This document shows positions 9,850 through 20,053 of a stretch of 64,000 nt of DNA, one piece after another (position 1 is the first letter of the stretch; each line of letters starts with the position of its first letter). Position numbers and translations under genes: made by a program. The notes under the pieces are model-generated. The model saw nothing but the letters and a program-made list of their open reading frames with translations, made no database searches and was not told where the DNA came from. Source of the DNA: Symbiodinium natans (Eukaryota; Sar; Dinophyceae; Suessiales; Symbiodiniaceae); the NCBI GenBank assembly GCA_905221605.1, contig CAJNDS010002396.1:383828-447827 (forward strand). The letters run 5' to 3'.

Positions 9850-9909
9850 GGGTTTAGGGTTTAGGGTTTAGGGTTTAGGGCTTAGGGCCCCTAAACCCTA
9901 CACCCTACC
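9850..9909. repeat. Head-to-head telomere repeat junction
   Basis: Four TTTAGGG units, one CTTAGGG, then GCCCCTAAACCCTACACCC on the opposite strand. It directly borders an AT-rich island beginning at about 9910. Confidence 0.9.
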
Positions 9910-10440
9910 AACACTATAACTATACATTTTGAAAAAAATTAATTTAAGGCAGTTACAAACCATGAACATATAGAACTGTAGATTTTATACTCGAAAGTTT
10001 TTGATTGTTGTTCACTTTGTAAGTAATCGAATATTGTATTAATAAGTTTTGATACCTAAAACTTTTGTAACTGTACAATAATTAAGTTGTGTTACTTACC
10101 TTAACTAGTTACTGAATCTACTATCGGCTTAACTAATCTATACTAGTGCTGAAAGTAGTAGCTGCTACAAACCAGTATTCATACAACACTTATCATGATA
10201 TCATCATGATTGATGCAATCAGCAATGATTTTGAATTTTAAAGCTTATTTGCTCTCAAAATATTCTATGAATATCATAGTGAGTATAAAATACACTACCC
10301 ATTACCACAAAATAAATTGGTTGCCTATTTGGTGTCTTAACACGATACATTCCATAAAACTTTGTCAATAATGTATTTGGTTGATTTTTAATATAATGAT
10401 ATAACGGTGGTAATATTAGTTGCCCTAATTCTAACCCTAC
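9910..10440. other. AT-rich island 1
   Basis: About 530 bp of strongly AT-rich sequence inserted between the head-to-head telomere junction at 9850-9909 and telomere-like sequence resuming near 10430. No frame above 60 codons. Contains small palindromes such as ATCATGATATCATCATGAT near 10193-10211. Confidence 0.85.
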
Positions 10441-11176
10441 TTACTAAGTCCCCTGATCCTCTAAGTAAGCAATAAGCGTGGCTTCCCAACTGCAGAAGAA
10501 AGCAGCCTCCATAGAGTCTGCGGCTTAGGGCTTTTGTTAGCTTGATTTGGGATAAACATTACAAGTGTCTGTGGATCTAATCCTTATATGACCGTACCTA
10601 AACCATAGAAACTGGAAGGGCTCCAAACCCACGCCAGGTTAGCGTTTAGTTTGGGTTTTAGGGTTTAGTTTGGGTTTAGGGTTTATTTAGGGTTTAGGGT
10701 TTAGGATACTTGCAATTGCCCTGGATACAAGATGTCGGCGTCCTTCCTTGCGGAGCGGTTCGCCCAGACATTCGGGTGCCAACAAAAACCACCAGGTTGC
10801 TGCGAGTGGGCCTTTGTTTAACGTCTCGACATCAAGTCCATGGAAGCTTGCTTTGAGGCAATTGCAAGACGTGCGCAAACGGACCCCCCCCCCCTCCACA
10901 GAGGTTTACCCTAAGCCCCTAAACCCTTCACCCTAAACCCTCAACCCTAAAGCGGATCCTAGAAAAGGAACTCCAAACCCTAAATCCCCAAACCACCTTA
11001 AGCCCTGAATGCCAAGGATTTGTGATTTAGGTGTCTAGTTGGGGAGTTAGGCCCTAACCTCCCTAACCTCCCCAACCTGCCTAAACCCTAAACCCCAAAG
11101 CCTAAAGGGCACCATGGCATCCTTGGGCTCCACAATACGCCTTACAGCGGCAGCGTGCCGAGCAGGCCACAGCCTC
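10441..11176. other. Non-genic telomere-like interval
   Basis: Degenerate telomere-type repeats at 10630-10705, 10910-10950 and 11040-11105, with unique spacers. Two opposite frames overlap at 10687-10936 and neither has recognisable content. Confidence 0.7.
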
Positions 11177-11250
11177 GGGTTTAGGGTTTAGGGTTTAGGG
11201 TTTAGGGTTTAGGGTTTAGGGTTTGGGGTTTGGGGTCTGGGGTCTGGGGT
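11177..11250 (+). repeat. Interstitial telomere run grading into GGGGTTT/GGGGTCT
   Basis: Seven perfect TTTAGGG units followed by TTTGGGG and TCTGGGG variants in the same heptamer register. Confidence 0.9.
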
Positions 11251-11260
11251 TGACACCCTT

Positions 11261-11366
11261 CTGGGGGTTTACGATACTAGGGGTACCTTATTGGGGTCCT
11301 TTTCATAAGGGGGCCCTACTATTTGGGGGTCTAACATTTGGGGATTCTTGGGGAAAACACGTAAAA
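11261..11366 (+). mobile_element. Family A small palindromic-ended element (copy 4)
   Basis: The left end CTGGGGGTTTACGATACTAG and core GGGGTACCTTATTGGGGTCC match the consensus. CCTACTATTTGGGGGTCTA follows. The right end is degraded (GGGGAAAACACGTAAAA). It is inserted directly beside a telomere run. Confidence 0.6.
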
Positions 11367-13607
11367 TTGGGTAACCGCCAGTCTGGGAAGTTCCCAATTA
11401 GGGCAAGGGCGAACATGGTTTGGGCTCAGTAGGTTTCTAGCCTTTTCGGTTCTGGTGGTTCTCATGGAAGTCTGAGAAGGGATTAGGCTTAGTGTGGCAC
11501 AGAAAAATGGGGAGGAAGCCTGTCCAAGCGTCGGAGTGGTTTCTGGAGCGTGCCCATTCTCTAAATTCTGGTCCCTGTTGGGTACCCCTTACTAAACGAA
11601 GTGCCGAAACGTGGTGGGATTCTGCACAGGTCTCCTTGTAAGCCGCGACAAAACCCCACATGCAAGCCGCGGGAAATTTTCACCAAGATGATCATTGTTG
11701 CAGTATCGTCATTACAATCATCGTCATCGCCAGCACAACCCGTACGTAGAACTTTTCAGCTGGGTATGTTGCACAAAGAGCCAGTAATCTCAGGCATGTT
11801 GAAGCCCAGCCAGGCCCTCCGACAACGCCAGCTCATCTGCTGAGGCCCGCGGCGCTTGCGTGCTGGATGGTCTGTGACAGCTGCCACCAAGCTGCCCCGC
11901 CAAAGCCAAGCACCTGCTGCCTAGCAGCGCTTCAGACATTTTAGCGATTCGGGTGTAGGGTTTAGGGGTTTAGGGGTTTAGGGTTAGGGTCTAGGGTTGT
12001 GTTCGCAAAGTAAGCCATGATAGGGGTTGCTCGAAGGCACATGGGTTCTCAACGTATCATGCTATGATTGCCAACCAGTTGCAACTATTGTATATCGATC
12101 CTAGCCAGAAACACGTTGCAATCACCCGTGAACCTCCAAGTATTTATATTCCTACGAGCATGTGACTATGTATATATATACACACATGAAAACAACAATG
12201 TGTCCCATTTGTGTAGATAGCTTGGAATACAATATACAAGTACATACATAGGTATGAGCAAAAGTACAGATAATTGAGTATAACATGTACAAACAAAAAA
12301 CTTGTGTGCAATGTTCTGGGTACTTTTGAGGGTCCAGGTACACGCATTGAAGGGTTTGGACCATGTTTGTGAGCAAGTTGTGAGCCCCTACACCCTGAAA
12401 CCCTAAACCCGAAGCCTCCTTGGACTCTTGGCTTGGGCATCTTTGTCGAGCGCGTGTAGGAATTTAGGGTTGAGGGTTTAGGGGATTTACACCCCTAGCC
12501 CACCAGGGCTGCACAGACAAGGGGTTTTGAACATTTTAGGCTTGTCCTGCATACCTGGAGATACCTGAATCCCACAAAGTGCCCCATGTTTACAGGCATC
12601 TTAAGCTCCATCTAAGCTATTTCCACTTGTAGTTCCTCCACTGGCCTCCGAGGGAAGCATTCTAAATTGGGGCGTTTCGGACATCGCAAGAACAACGTGT
12701 CGGATGAGGCATTTCAGCTGCGTGCGTGTCGCCACTACACTGGTGGAGCGGACGCTGAGGCGAGGGCGGCGCTGCAGGTTCTGCGCAACTCGGTGACAAC
12801 GGATGTGGCAGAGCCTTGAAGCTCTGACCCGTAAAGCCTGAACCATGTCCGCCCAAGACCCACCCAGTAGCAGAAAGCAGGCAAGAAGATGCTCTACCAG
12901 GCCTGCTGACCAAGAGCGGTTCCTATGAGAGGTTTCGGGTTAGTAAAAGTGTGACTGGTTAGGGCAACAGATACTCGACCCATCACCCCCGCACAAAAAG
13001 TACCCGCGGACCTTCAAGCAAGGTTTGGGGTTGACAGCTTAGGTACCCTAAACCCAAAACCTTAAATCCCAAAAAGCCCAAGCCTCCAAGTCGGTCTGAG
13101 TTCTCTTGAGTGCATTGTGTGATGGGGCGAAGATGTCCGCAGCTCCACGACCTGCTCTCCATCTACGAACCTACGACCCAGAGTAGGCCCTTACTCCCTT
13201 TATTTGGGTTTGGGTTCCCTTATGACCCCCTTTAAACCCACAAGGGCACCCTTTTTATGCCTGAGTTACTCCTGTGTCTAGGAACCATTCTTGGGGTTTG
13301 GGATGTTGGGGCTTAGAGTTTCGGGTTTAGGACTTTAGTAGAATGTTTAGGGTTTAGGGTTTTAGTAGGGTTTTAGGGTTTCATGGTTGTAGGGTTGTAG
13401 GGTTTTTGAGGTTTCGGGGTGTCGAGTTTTGGGGTTTGCGGTTTTAGGGGTTGTAGGCAGTTGTAGGCTTCAGGGTGTCAGGGCCATCAACACTGCGCCA
13501 ATCGTGCGCTGGTTTCGGGTTTAGGGTAGGTTAGTGTTTGAGAAATAAGCAAAGCACAGTTGAACACCAGTTGCTCAAGATGTACACAACGTTGTCAACA
13601 TTCACCA
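11367..13607. other. Non-genic interval
   Basis: Unique-looking sequence with telomere-like patches at 11950-11998, 12395-12412, 12460-12485 and 13320-13460. Frames of 60-98 codons on both strands (for example 12601-12846 minus and 11601-11843 plus) show no motif. Sequence at 13171-13245 resembles 52115-52200 over ACCCAGAGTAGGCC and the following pyrimidine-rich stretch, so a decayed dispersed repeat is likely there. Confidence 0.6.
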
Positions 13608-14680
13608 GATGCTACTGGAAGCCCAAGGATTGATCAAAATGACGATACTTTGCCTGAACAAAGTCAAACTTTTTCGGGTATCTTCCAAGATAAGGGCTGC
13701 CCATTCTGTACCCAAAATAGAATAGACTCCCCTTAAAGGGACCCCAAAGAAGAGCACCCCATTTTCGGTGGCATCCTTGGAACTTTGTTCGTTCTCGAAG
13801 GTTCTCCTGCTTCATGAAGTACCACACCATTGTGTCATTCCATAACCCTGTGCTTCCAGTACACAATTCGGTGCTATGTAGTAATTTGTCTAGCAGAATA
13901 TAGTCCAGTACAGCCAGGCCTAGTATAGCATAGCAGGGAGTAAACCTTAAGCCCCAAACCCTAAACCCTAAACCCCGAGAGGCGCGCAATCGCGGGGACC
14001 CTCTCTTGGCAGACTTCCTCGTGGGCTTCGTGGAGGCCAAAGGCGACAAGATCACCTCCCAGGCCTCCCAGGAACTGGGGTTTGGGGTTTGGGGTTTAAG
14101 GTTTAATTAGGGTTTAGGGTCTAGGGTTTCAAGTTTGCGGAAGGTTGCTTTAGGGTTTCAGGGCTGCTGCAGGGTCTCAAGTATGTCGTTGTGCTGAAGG
14201 CCTCTAAGCGACATGGAAGTTTCAACATAGAGACCTGGCGTTTAGAGCATATAGGGTTTAGGGCTTTCTTTCCACGAATGGAAGCCCTACCCGCAGTCCT
14301 AGCGACCAGCAGCCCTTTTGGAACCTTTCCCCGAATCCGCCATTCACATGTTAACCCCATGAGGTTCAGCGTAGAGGGTTCAATCCAAGCAGGTAAAGCC
14401 TGAACCCTAAACCCCAAGCCCTAAGCCCTAAGCCCCAAAGCCCCATAAGCCCGAAGCTCTGAGCCAGGATGCGCAAGCCTGGGCAAAGTTGATGGAGTGC
14501 GATGAGGAGCCTGCCACTGAGAGGGGCTGATAGCTGTCGAACACGGCTGTAGCGACTGAAGCCCAAACCCAAAAAGGCAACCCACTCCAACCTCCACCCC
14601 AGACCCGATACCCATAACTCCCAAGCCCGAAACCCCGAGGCCTGCTTGACGGTTGTAGCAAAGGTGCTTCTCTTCGACTT
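13608..14680. other. Non-genic interval with overlapping repeat-derived frames
   Basis: The 147-codon minus frame at 13612-14055 includes telomere-derived GLGFRVWGL and sequence resembling the family A core (13699-13765), so I do not treat it as a gene. Telomere-like runs lie at 13950-13978, 14078-14128 and 14400-14450. Three staggered minus-strand frames at 14366-14701 are repeat shadows. Confidence 0.65.
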
Positions 14681-14770
14681 CATATGGGGGGGGGTTTCCA
14701 AAATTATGGGTACCTTGTTTGGGGTCCTTATTATAGAGGAACCATATTAGGGTCTATATCAGGCGTCCCA
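14681..14770 (+). mobile_element. Family A small palindromic-ended element (copy 5)
   Basis: Begins CATATGGGGGGGGGTTTCCA, continues with GGGTACCTTGTTTGGGGTCC and GGGTCTATATCAGG. The right terminal inverted repeat is not intact. Confidence 0.55.
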
Positions 14771-15179
14771 GATTAGAAGGCATTCCGCAAGTATGGTGGT
14801 CCATGAAAGTGGCGAAAGATGCCAGCGAAGACTTCGCGCTCCTCAGCCCGACGCCCCCTCAAGCTCATCCGAACTAAACCGCGAGCCCTACACCCCAAAA
14901 CCCTAAACCCTGAGCCCTAAGCCCTAAGCCCTAAGCCCTAAACCCTAGCAAGTAGAACATGAGGCTTGGGTCTGATTGTGCTGATCGTAGGGCTTGGGGT
15001 TCAGGGTCATTAGGGTTTAGGGTTTGGGGTTTAGGGTTAAGGGTTTAGGGTTTAGGGTTTAGGGTTTGGGGGTTAGGGTTTAGGGTTTAGGGTTTAGGGT
15101 TGAAGGCTTAGAGCTCCCGGCCGGGCTGTGAGGTGGTGGACTCCGGGTTTCCGGCTTCGGGGGGTCTAGGGTTGTCCCC
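14771..15179. repeat. Dense telomere-like repeats
   Basis: CCCTAAG/CCCTAAA heptamers at 14885-14945 and TTTAGGG-type repeats at 15008-15105 face each other across about 60 bp of unique sequence. Confidence 0.85.
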
Positions 15180-15225
15180 CTGGTTCTTAGTAGGGAATGA
15201 GGGCATTAGGGGCACTCTAAATAAA
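15180..15225 (+). mobile_element. Family E fragment (CTGGTTCTTAGTAG end)
   Basis: CTGGTTCTTAGTAGGGAATG plus AGGGCATTAGG matches the left arm of the hairpin element at 17862-17947. The right arm is not found. A TA-dinucleotide tract follows (15241-15264). Confidence 0.5.
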
Positions 15226-15240
15226 TATATACATACGTAA

Positions 15241-15264
15241 ATTATATATATATATATATATATA
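15241..15264. repeat. (TA)n microsatellite
   Basis: An uninterrupted TA-dinucleotide tract following the family E fragment. It contains no frame. Confidence 0.9.
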
Positions 15265-15559
15265 AAAGAAACCTTTTCAAGGATTTTATAGGGTGTAGGG
15301 TTGCGGGTTTAGGGTGCTCATTTTCCCCTTTCCCTACGAAGAGCCAGCCAGTTGTGGATTACAGAGGCCCCCCCAAAGCCGAAGGACAGAGCCCGCAAGC
15401 CAGAAGCCCCAAGGTTCCTCATGAACCTGGCCGCCGCGACACCTGGGCAGCACCCTAAACCCTAAGCCCTAAGCCCGAAACCCGAAACCCTAAACCCTAA
15501 ACCTTACACCCTGTACCCTGTACCCTGTAACCCTAATCCCTAAACCCTGTATGTAACCC

Positions 15560-15945
15560 TAAACCCTGCATGAAAATACTGTATTCTGTGCCATCAAAAG
15601 CAAAAAAGTTTCTCATGAATTATTGTATGAAAAGTAAATCACAATTTTATTCAAGTTTCTTCAAACAGAATATAATAAGCATGTAATTCCCGACAGCGTT
15701 AAAAAAATCAATGAAATTGTTCTTTTAATCTGAGTATTTTCATTTAAGAAGATTGTCATTATCAATGGTTCATGTCATCATAGCAAAATACTTAAACAAT
15801 GTTGTAGACGTACCAATAGTCATTTACTTTATACACCACCTTATTCACAAATGTTAATTCTATTGCAAATACTTTTCGTAAAATGAAGAAACCCTTCAGA
15901 AACATAAAACATGATGCTTTAATAACATTGTTGAAACATATTTGC
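15560..15945. other. AT-rich island 2
   Basis: AT-rich sequence starting right after CCCTAAACCCTGCATG and ending near 15945, where composition returns to normal. The short plus-strand frame at 15883-16098 straddles the boundary and is not supported. Confidence 0.8.
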
Positions 15946-16936
15946 CCAGTTCCTCCTGCTCACAAATCGCGAAACCCCTTCCTTGAGCTGCCGAGGAAGA
16001 CTGCAAGCACTGCAGGCGTTGATCTCGATTCAGCCATGAAAAGGGTGCAGGGTTCATGTCCAAGTATGGGAAAGCCTAAGCCCTGCCTAAACGCGTAAAT
16101 GCTACCCTACATATAAACCCTTAGCCTGTCCTCGGGCCGACGACGGTTTGAAGCTAGGTTGAGACTTTCTTTGGCTCGGCTTCGCGAAGCGCATGTAGGG
16201 TTCTGGGCCTACAGGGTTAGGATTACAGGTCTAGCAAGCTTTTCTTTTTGAGGAGGGCGCACAGATCCGGACATCCTTTGTCAATGGTGCGATTGAAGGG
16301 AAGGTGGGAACGACTTCTGACTTCAAGCCGGAGGACAGTTGGCGGCCAATCTTGTGCATTGCGCGAGGATGCTGCCCTCAACGAAGAGGTAGCTCAGATG
16401 CAGGCCTGTCACACCTGGCTCTAAACCCTCAACCCAGCCTTGCCTGCGCGTGCCTTGACCTAGATTCCTAGATGCCTAAACACGGCTTGGGCCATAAGCA
16501 GGGTGACTGCGGCTAGGAACAGGCTACTGGCAAACCCTGAAGTACAGAGGGTTCAAGGTGACGCTCTCACACAGTCGACGTGGCCTGCCCATGTACCTGC
16601 AGAATATGCGTATGCGTAGGGCTTTAGGGTTTAGGGTAAGCATAAATACATAAATGCATAAGTATTTATATATATATATATTATACTACGGCCCCAAAGT
16701 CACCATATAGGAGCCCTTCATATTCTATACAGGCACATGGGCCCTTAGGGAAGACAAGCCGCCCTGGGTTTCCGTACCTCGCCGAACCGCAAACTCCGTC
16801 TAAACTCAAAAACCCCAAACTTGAGAACCCCAAAAGCCCGAAAACCCAAGCCCAAACCAAGCCTCCGCGCTACCCTATGCAGCATATGCATGGCGTGACG
16901 TCATGACAGCGCCAAGGGATAGTCCAGCAGCATTGA
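15946..16936. other. Non-genic interval
   Basis: Unique-looking sequence with isolated telomere heptamers (16620-16640). A small TA-rich tract lies at 16668-16684. No convincing frame. Confidence 0.6.
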
Positions 16937-17116
16937 TCAACTCCTCGAACTGCTCTCTCCTAAGAGGATAGCAGCTGGTGTCGGTGGGCATGCATCAGCC
17001 GCTGCTTTGGCCCCAGAGACATCTCTGCTTGATTTGGATTCCGATTTTGACTTCTTCATGATTGCTTTGTTGGTGGCCGCAGGGACGGCAAGTGGCGCAG
17101 GCAGTTCTCGGCACAT
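16937..17116 (-). CDS. Candidate small protein or exon, SSRDVSGAKAA family (copy 1)
   Basis: A 59-codon minus-strand frame from ATG at 17116 to TGA at 16939-16937. It begins MCRELPAPLAVPAATNKAIM, then has a lysine/serine stretch (KKSKSESK) before SSRDVSGAKAAADA and a C-terminal LLGESSSRS. It shares SSRDVSGAKAA, DA and LLGES with the adjacent frame 17130-17318, and the spacing difference between these shared blocks is a multiple of three. Function unknown. The very high DNA identity in the core means the shared peptide is not by itself proof of selection. Confidence 0.28.
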   Translation of the reverse strand: MCRELPAPLAVPAATNKAIMKKSKSESKSSRDVSGAKAAADACPPTPAAILLGESSSRS

Positions 17117-17129
17117 CCACCCTTACGCG

Positions 17130-17318
17130 CTAAGATAGGTTGCAGGGCTCATCGGGAGCAGTAGCAGCAGCCGTTGGGCTCTCCCCTAAGAGGAATGCTG
17201 GATCTTTACGTGCATCAGGCGCTGCTTTGGCCCCAGAGACATCTCTGCTTGATGCGGGATGGCCAGGACTCTTTTGGTCTTTGCGCAGGCCTCGACAGTC
17301 GTTTCCATAGGGGCACAA
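17130..17318 (-). CDS. Candidate small protein or exon, SSRDVSGAKAA family (copy 2)
   Basis: A 62-codon minus-strand frame that begins MCPYGNDCRGLRKDQKSPGH, continues SSRDVSGAKAAPDARKDPAF and LLGESPTAAATAPDEP, and ends at a TAG. It lies in tandem with copy 1 on the same strand, 13 bp apart. Both copies start MC. It may be a duplicated exon, because an AT-rich island of possible intronic or intergenic nature begins immediately upstream (17325). No known family. Confidence 0.28.
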   Translation of the reverse strand: MCPYGNDCRGLRKDQKSPGHPASSRDVSGAKAAPDARKDPAFLLGESPTAAATAPDEPCNLS

Positions 17319-17324
17319 ACATCG

Positions 17325-17665
17325 GAGGAATCATTTAAATAAATTTGAAATTTGTTTTTGATAATAGTAGCAAATGTTATCTAAACTAAAGATGATAGTT
17401 AAGTAGTGAAATTTTCAAACTGTATAAATTCTAACAGATTCTAACATATTTAGGTAAAGGGTAATTTCAAATGATAACTTACATAACTTTCATGTTTTTA
17501 TGGTTGGAAGTCTCAAGAACAAGATTGCTTGGTTATGTTCTTCAAAAAGTAAAAGGTAAGTGTATGGATAATTACTGCCCTTGCAAAGGTATGGTTTTTA
17601 TAGAGTTGTATCCAATTATACGAATACTTCTTTGATAAATAAAGGAAAAGGCAAAGGACACACCT
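17325..17665. other. AT-rich island 3
   Basis: About 340 bp of AT-rich sequence just upstream (on the minus strand) of the tandem SSRDVSGAKAA frames. No frame of its own. Confidence 0.8.
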
Positions 17666-17861
17666 TTAGGTACAACCGTAGGTTCGGCTCTGCGTGTTTC
17701 GGATCCACAGGCGACTGTGGGTGAGGGCCTGCTTAGTGGTTCTTGGTGGAGAAGGCGGGCATAGTATGAAGTGTAGGGGACAGACGGTGCCGAATTCCCG
17801 AATCTCCCAACAATAAACCAGTGAGTCGCACCTGAACCCTAAACCCCCAAATCTTGCCTGG

Positions 17862-17947
17862 CTGGTTCTTAGTAGCGAATGAGGGAGCGAGGTACCCTAC
17901 ATAATCCATTTAAAGGGTATCTGTGGGAATTCCCTACTAAGAACCAG
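17862..17947. mobile_element. Family E hairpin element
   Basis: The 19-bp terminal inverted repeats CTGGTTCTTAGTAGCGAAT (17862-17880) and ATTCCCTACTAAGAACCAG (17929-17947) differ at one position. The element is 86 bp long with a noncoding interior. A fragment of the same sequence lies at 15180-15225. Confidence 0.65.
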
Positions 17948-19349
17948 GGACCAATGGACCAAAGTCAAAAAAACCTCCAAAAAAGCCCTCACCAAGGAAG
18001 ATCGAGGTGCCAGAGGACTTGGACTCCTCTTTGTTGCGGATGCTGCAGGAGCTCCCTTGTATCCAGTGCCCATCACCCTAAGAACAGGTTGGGGGTCTCA
18101 GCAACTTCACGAGCAGCGCTCTGAGGCTTTCACACTGCAACTCGAATCCCACAACCCTCAACAACCCTCAATTCTGAGCCCTGAGCCCGAAATAGTGTAT
18201 GCGGTTCACCCTTAACCCTCCACCCTACACCCTAAACACTAGACCTTAACCCTATGTAAACCCTGCAAAAAAAGGGCTTTAGGTACGAGGACTTGGCCCT
18301 CAGGGAAGCTGCGGCTTATAGGGCGTAGTGTTTAGGGTTTCAAGGTTTCCGGGTTTCAGGGTGTAGGGGTAAGGTAGGGTGTAGGGTTTCAGGATTTAGG
18401 TTTTCTGGGGTTCAGGATTTTAGTTATTGGGTTTGGGGTGTAGGCTTTCAGGGTTTCGGGTTGCTCACCTTCCTCGTCGTTTCTGGAGCCGGTCTTCATC
18501 GTTCAATCCCTCTCCTGCTCTCCCTCTGGCACGAGCTGACTCCTATATAGGGGTTATTTGGGGGTCCATTTAAGGGGATTCTATTCTTTTCGGGGTATAA
18601 AAGGGGTAGCCCTGTTTTGGGAAATACTCATATATCAGCTGCCTAACCTCTATCACGTACGTTTCAGCTCGAAGCCCCAACCCTAAACGTCTTAAGCCTC
18701 CTTCGACAGGAGTTTCTGGCTGCTGGCCCGCCGCGGAAGGGTCTTACCGGAGATAGCCCATGGGGGCAGTGATCTCTTCGACAGCATGTTCAAAGAGTGC
18801 GATGCTGCGCTTGCAGGGCCAGGGCTTGAGGTTCAGGGCTTACCTGCCCCCACCCCACCCCACCCGTGACTTGTGATGCGTTCGAGGGGTTTGCTATAGA
18901 ACTCTGTCGTCGGCAACCTAAACCCTCCTAGGGACATAGATTCAGCATAGGGTTTGTAGGGTTTAGGGTTTAGGGTACGAAGCCTCAGTGTGGTGTGAGG
19001 TTCAGGCCCGCACTATCCAGCCACGTCTTCGACCAGCGCCGCTTGAAGTCCGACATGCTGTAATGTTAGGGTGTCACGGCTTAGGGTTTAGGGTCTGGGG
19101 TCGAGGGTTTAGGTTTAGGGTTTAGGGTTTCGGATTTAGGGTACATTGATCCCCAAACTGCTCCCTTGAACCTTAAGCCGTGAACCCTTCAACCAAACGC
19201 CCTTCCTTGAGCCCCGAAGCAGGTAGGGGCACCCCAACAGGACCTAATTTAAGCAATGTCGGGGTCCAAATAATTACGAATAGTATATGCCATAATTACC
19301 CCAAAACCCATTTCTAATTGTTAATTAAGGTCCCTATAGTAAACTACCA
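17948..19349. other. Non-genic telomere-like mosaic
   Basis: Degenerate telomere repeats at 18150-18470, 18955-18978 and 19080-19145. A G/T-rich block at 18541-18640 resembles a rearranged family A interior (GGGGGTCCATTTAAGGGGAT). No gene. Confidence 0.65.
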
Positions 19350-19818
19350 GGAACACGGGTCCTAGATTGCCGTGGTGATTGGGTGTGCGAAAATGTACGT
19401 TTTACCTGGGTTCAGGAGAATTCCTAAAACAGGAGGCTAAAAAAACAGAAAAAAACCACTTCGATGTTTACTGAAATGAGATCGTACTTCAGCCAAAGGC
19501 ATGGACGCTTGTGACAGCCGTGACAGCTTTTCTTCTTCCACATCCGTGCGCAGTATGTTGTACAACGAGGCGAAAACGCGAAAAACACAAGTGTTTTTGG
19601 CATCGTCACAATTGGCATGGACGCTTGTGACAGCGTGTCTTGTTCCAAATCCTTGCGCAGTGTGTTGTGCAAAGAGGCGAAAACGCGGTAAATACCAGAG
19701 CTTTGTGCATGGAAGCAATATGAATGACGTTCTTTTCCCCCCCCCCCTCAAAGCCGGAAACAGGCCACAGATTACCGAAAATGCCGAAAACTTCGCGGCA
19801 ATCTAGGACCCGTGTTCC
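19350..19818. mobile_element. Non-autonomous DNA transposon with 23-bp TIRs and 8-bp target-site duplication
   Basis: The ends 19350-19372 and 19796-19818 are perfect inverted repeats of 23 bp, starting GGAACACGGGTCCTAGATTG and ending GCCG on the left. The octamer AACTACCA flanks the element directly on both sides (19342-19349 and 19819-19826), as expected for a target-site duplication. At 469 bp, with no transposase-like frame, it fits a non-autonomous element. An 8-bp duplication is typical of hAT, P and Merlin superfamilies, and a GG start is seen in Merlin and Mutator-like elements, so the superfamily is left open. The interior contains a 116-bp tandem duplication. Overlapping frames are not considered genes. 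Confidence 0.85.
19498..19729. repeat. 116-bp imperfect tandem duplication inside the TIR element
   Basis: Unit 1 starts GGCATGGACGCTTGTGACAG at 19498 and unit 2 starts with the same 20 bases at 19614. Both contain GCGCAGT.TGTTGT.CAA and GAGGCGAAAACGCG. A trace of a third start (GTGCATGGAAGC) occurs at about 19706. Confidence 0.8.
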
Positions 19819-19990
19819 AACTACCACATCTTACGCCTAATGGTGTGACCAGGCACCAGCTCCTCTTCGCTGCGGAGCGCTTCCGACTGTGCAGGTTGGG
19901 TCTCAGCGGCATGGCCTGGGGGCCCAGATGAGGCTTGCTCTATACTATTGGAGTTTAGGGTTTAGGGTTTAGGGATGTTTTTTCTTTCCC

Positions 19991-20053
19991 TTCTTATTGG
20001 GTTTAAGAGGATCATATTTAGGAATATTTTTCAGAGGGTGTTAAGGGCCATCC
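19991..20053 (+). mobile_element. Family C 60-bp shared module (copy 1)
   Basis: Nearly identical to 52036-52096. Shared text includes AAGAGGATCATATT and TTTTTCAGAGGGTGTTAAGG followed by GCCATC. Its nature is unknown; it is probably part of a larger decayed dispersed repeat. Confidence 0.6.

Noticed and set aside
13612..14055. 147-codon minus-strand frame
   Set aside because: Part is telomere-derived (GLGFRVWGL), part matches the family A element core, and no domain is visible.
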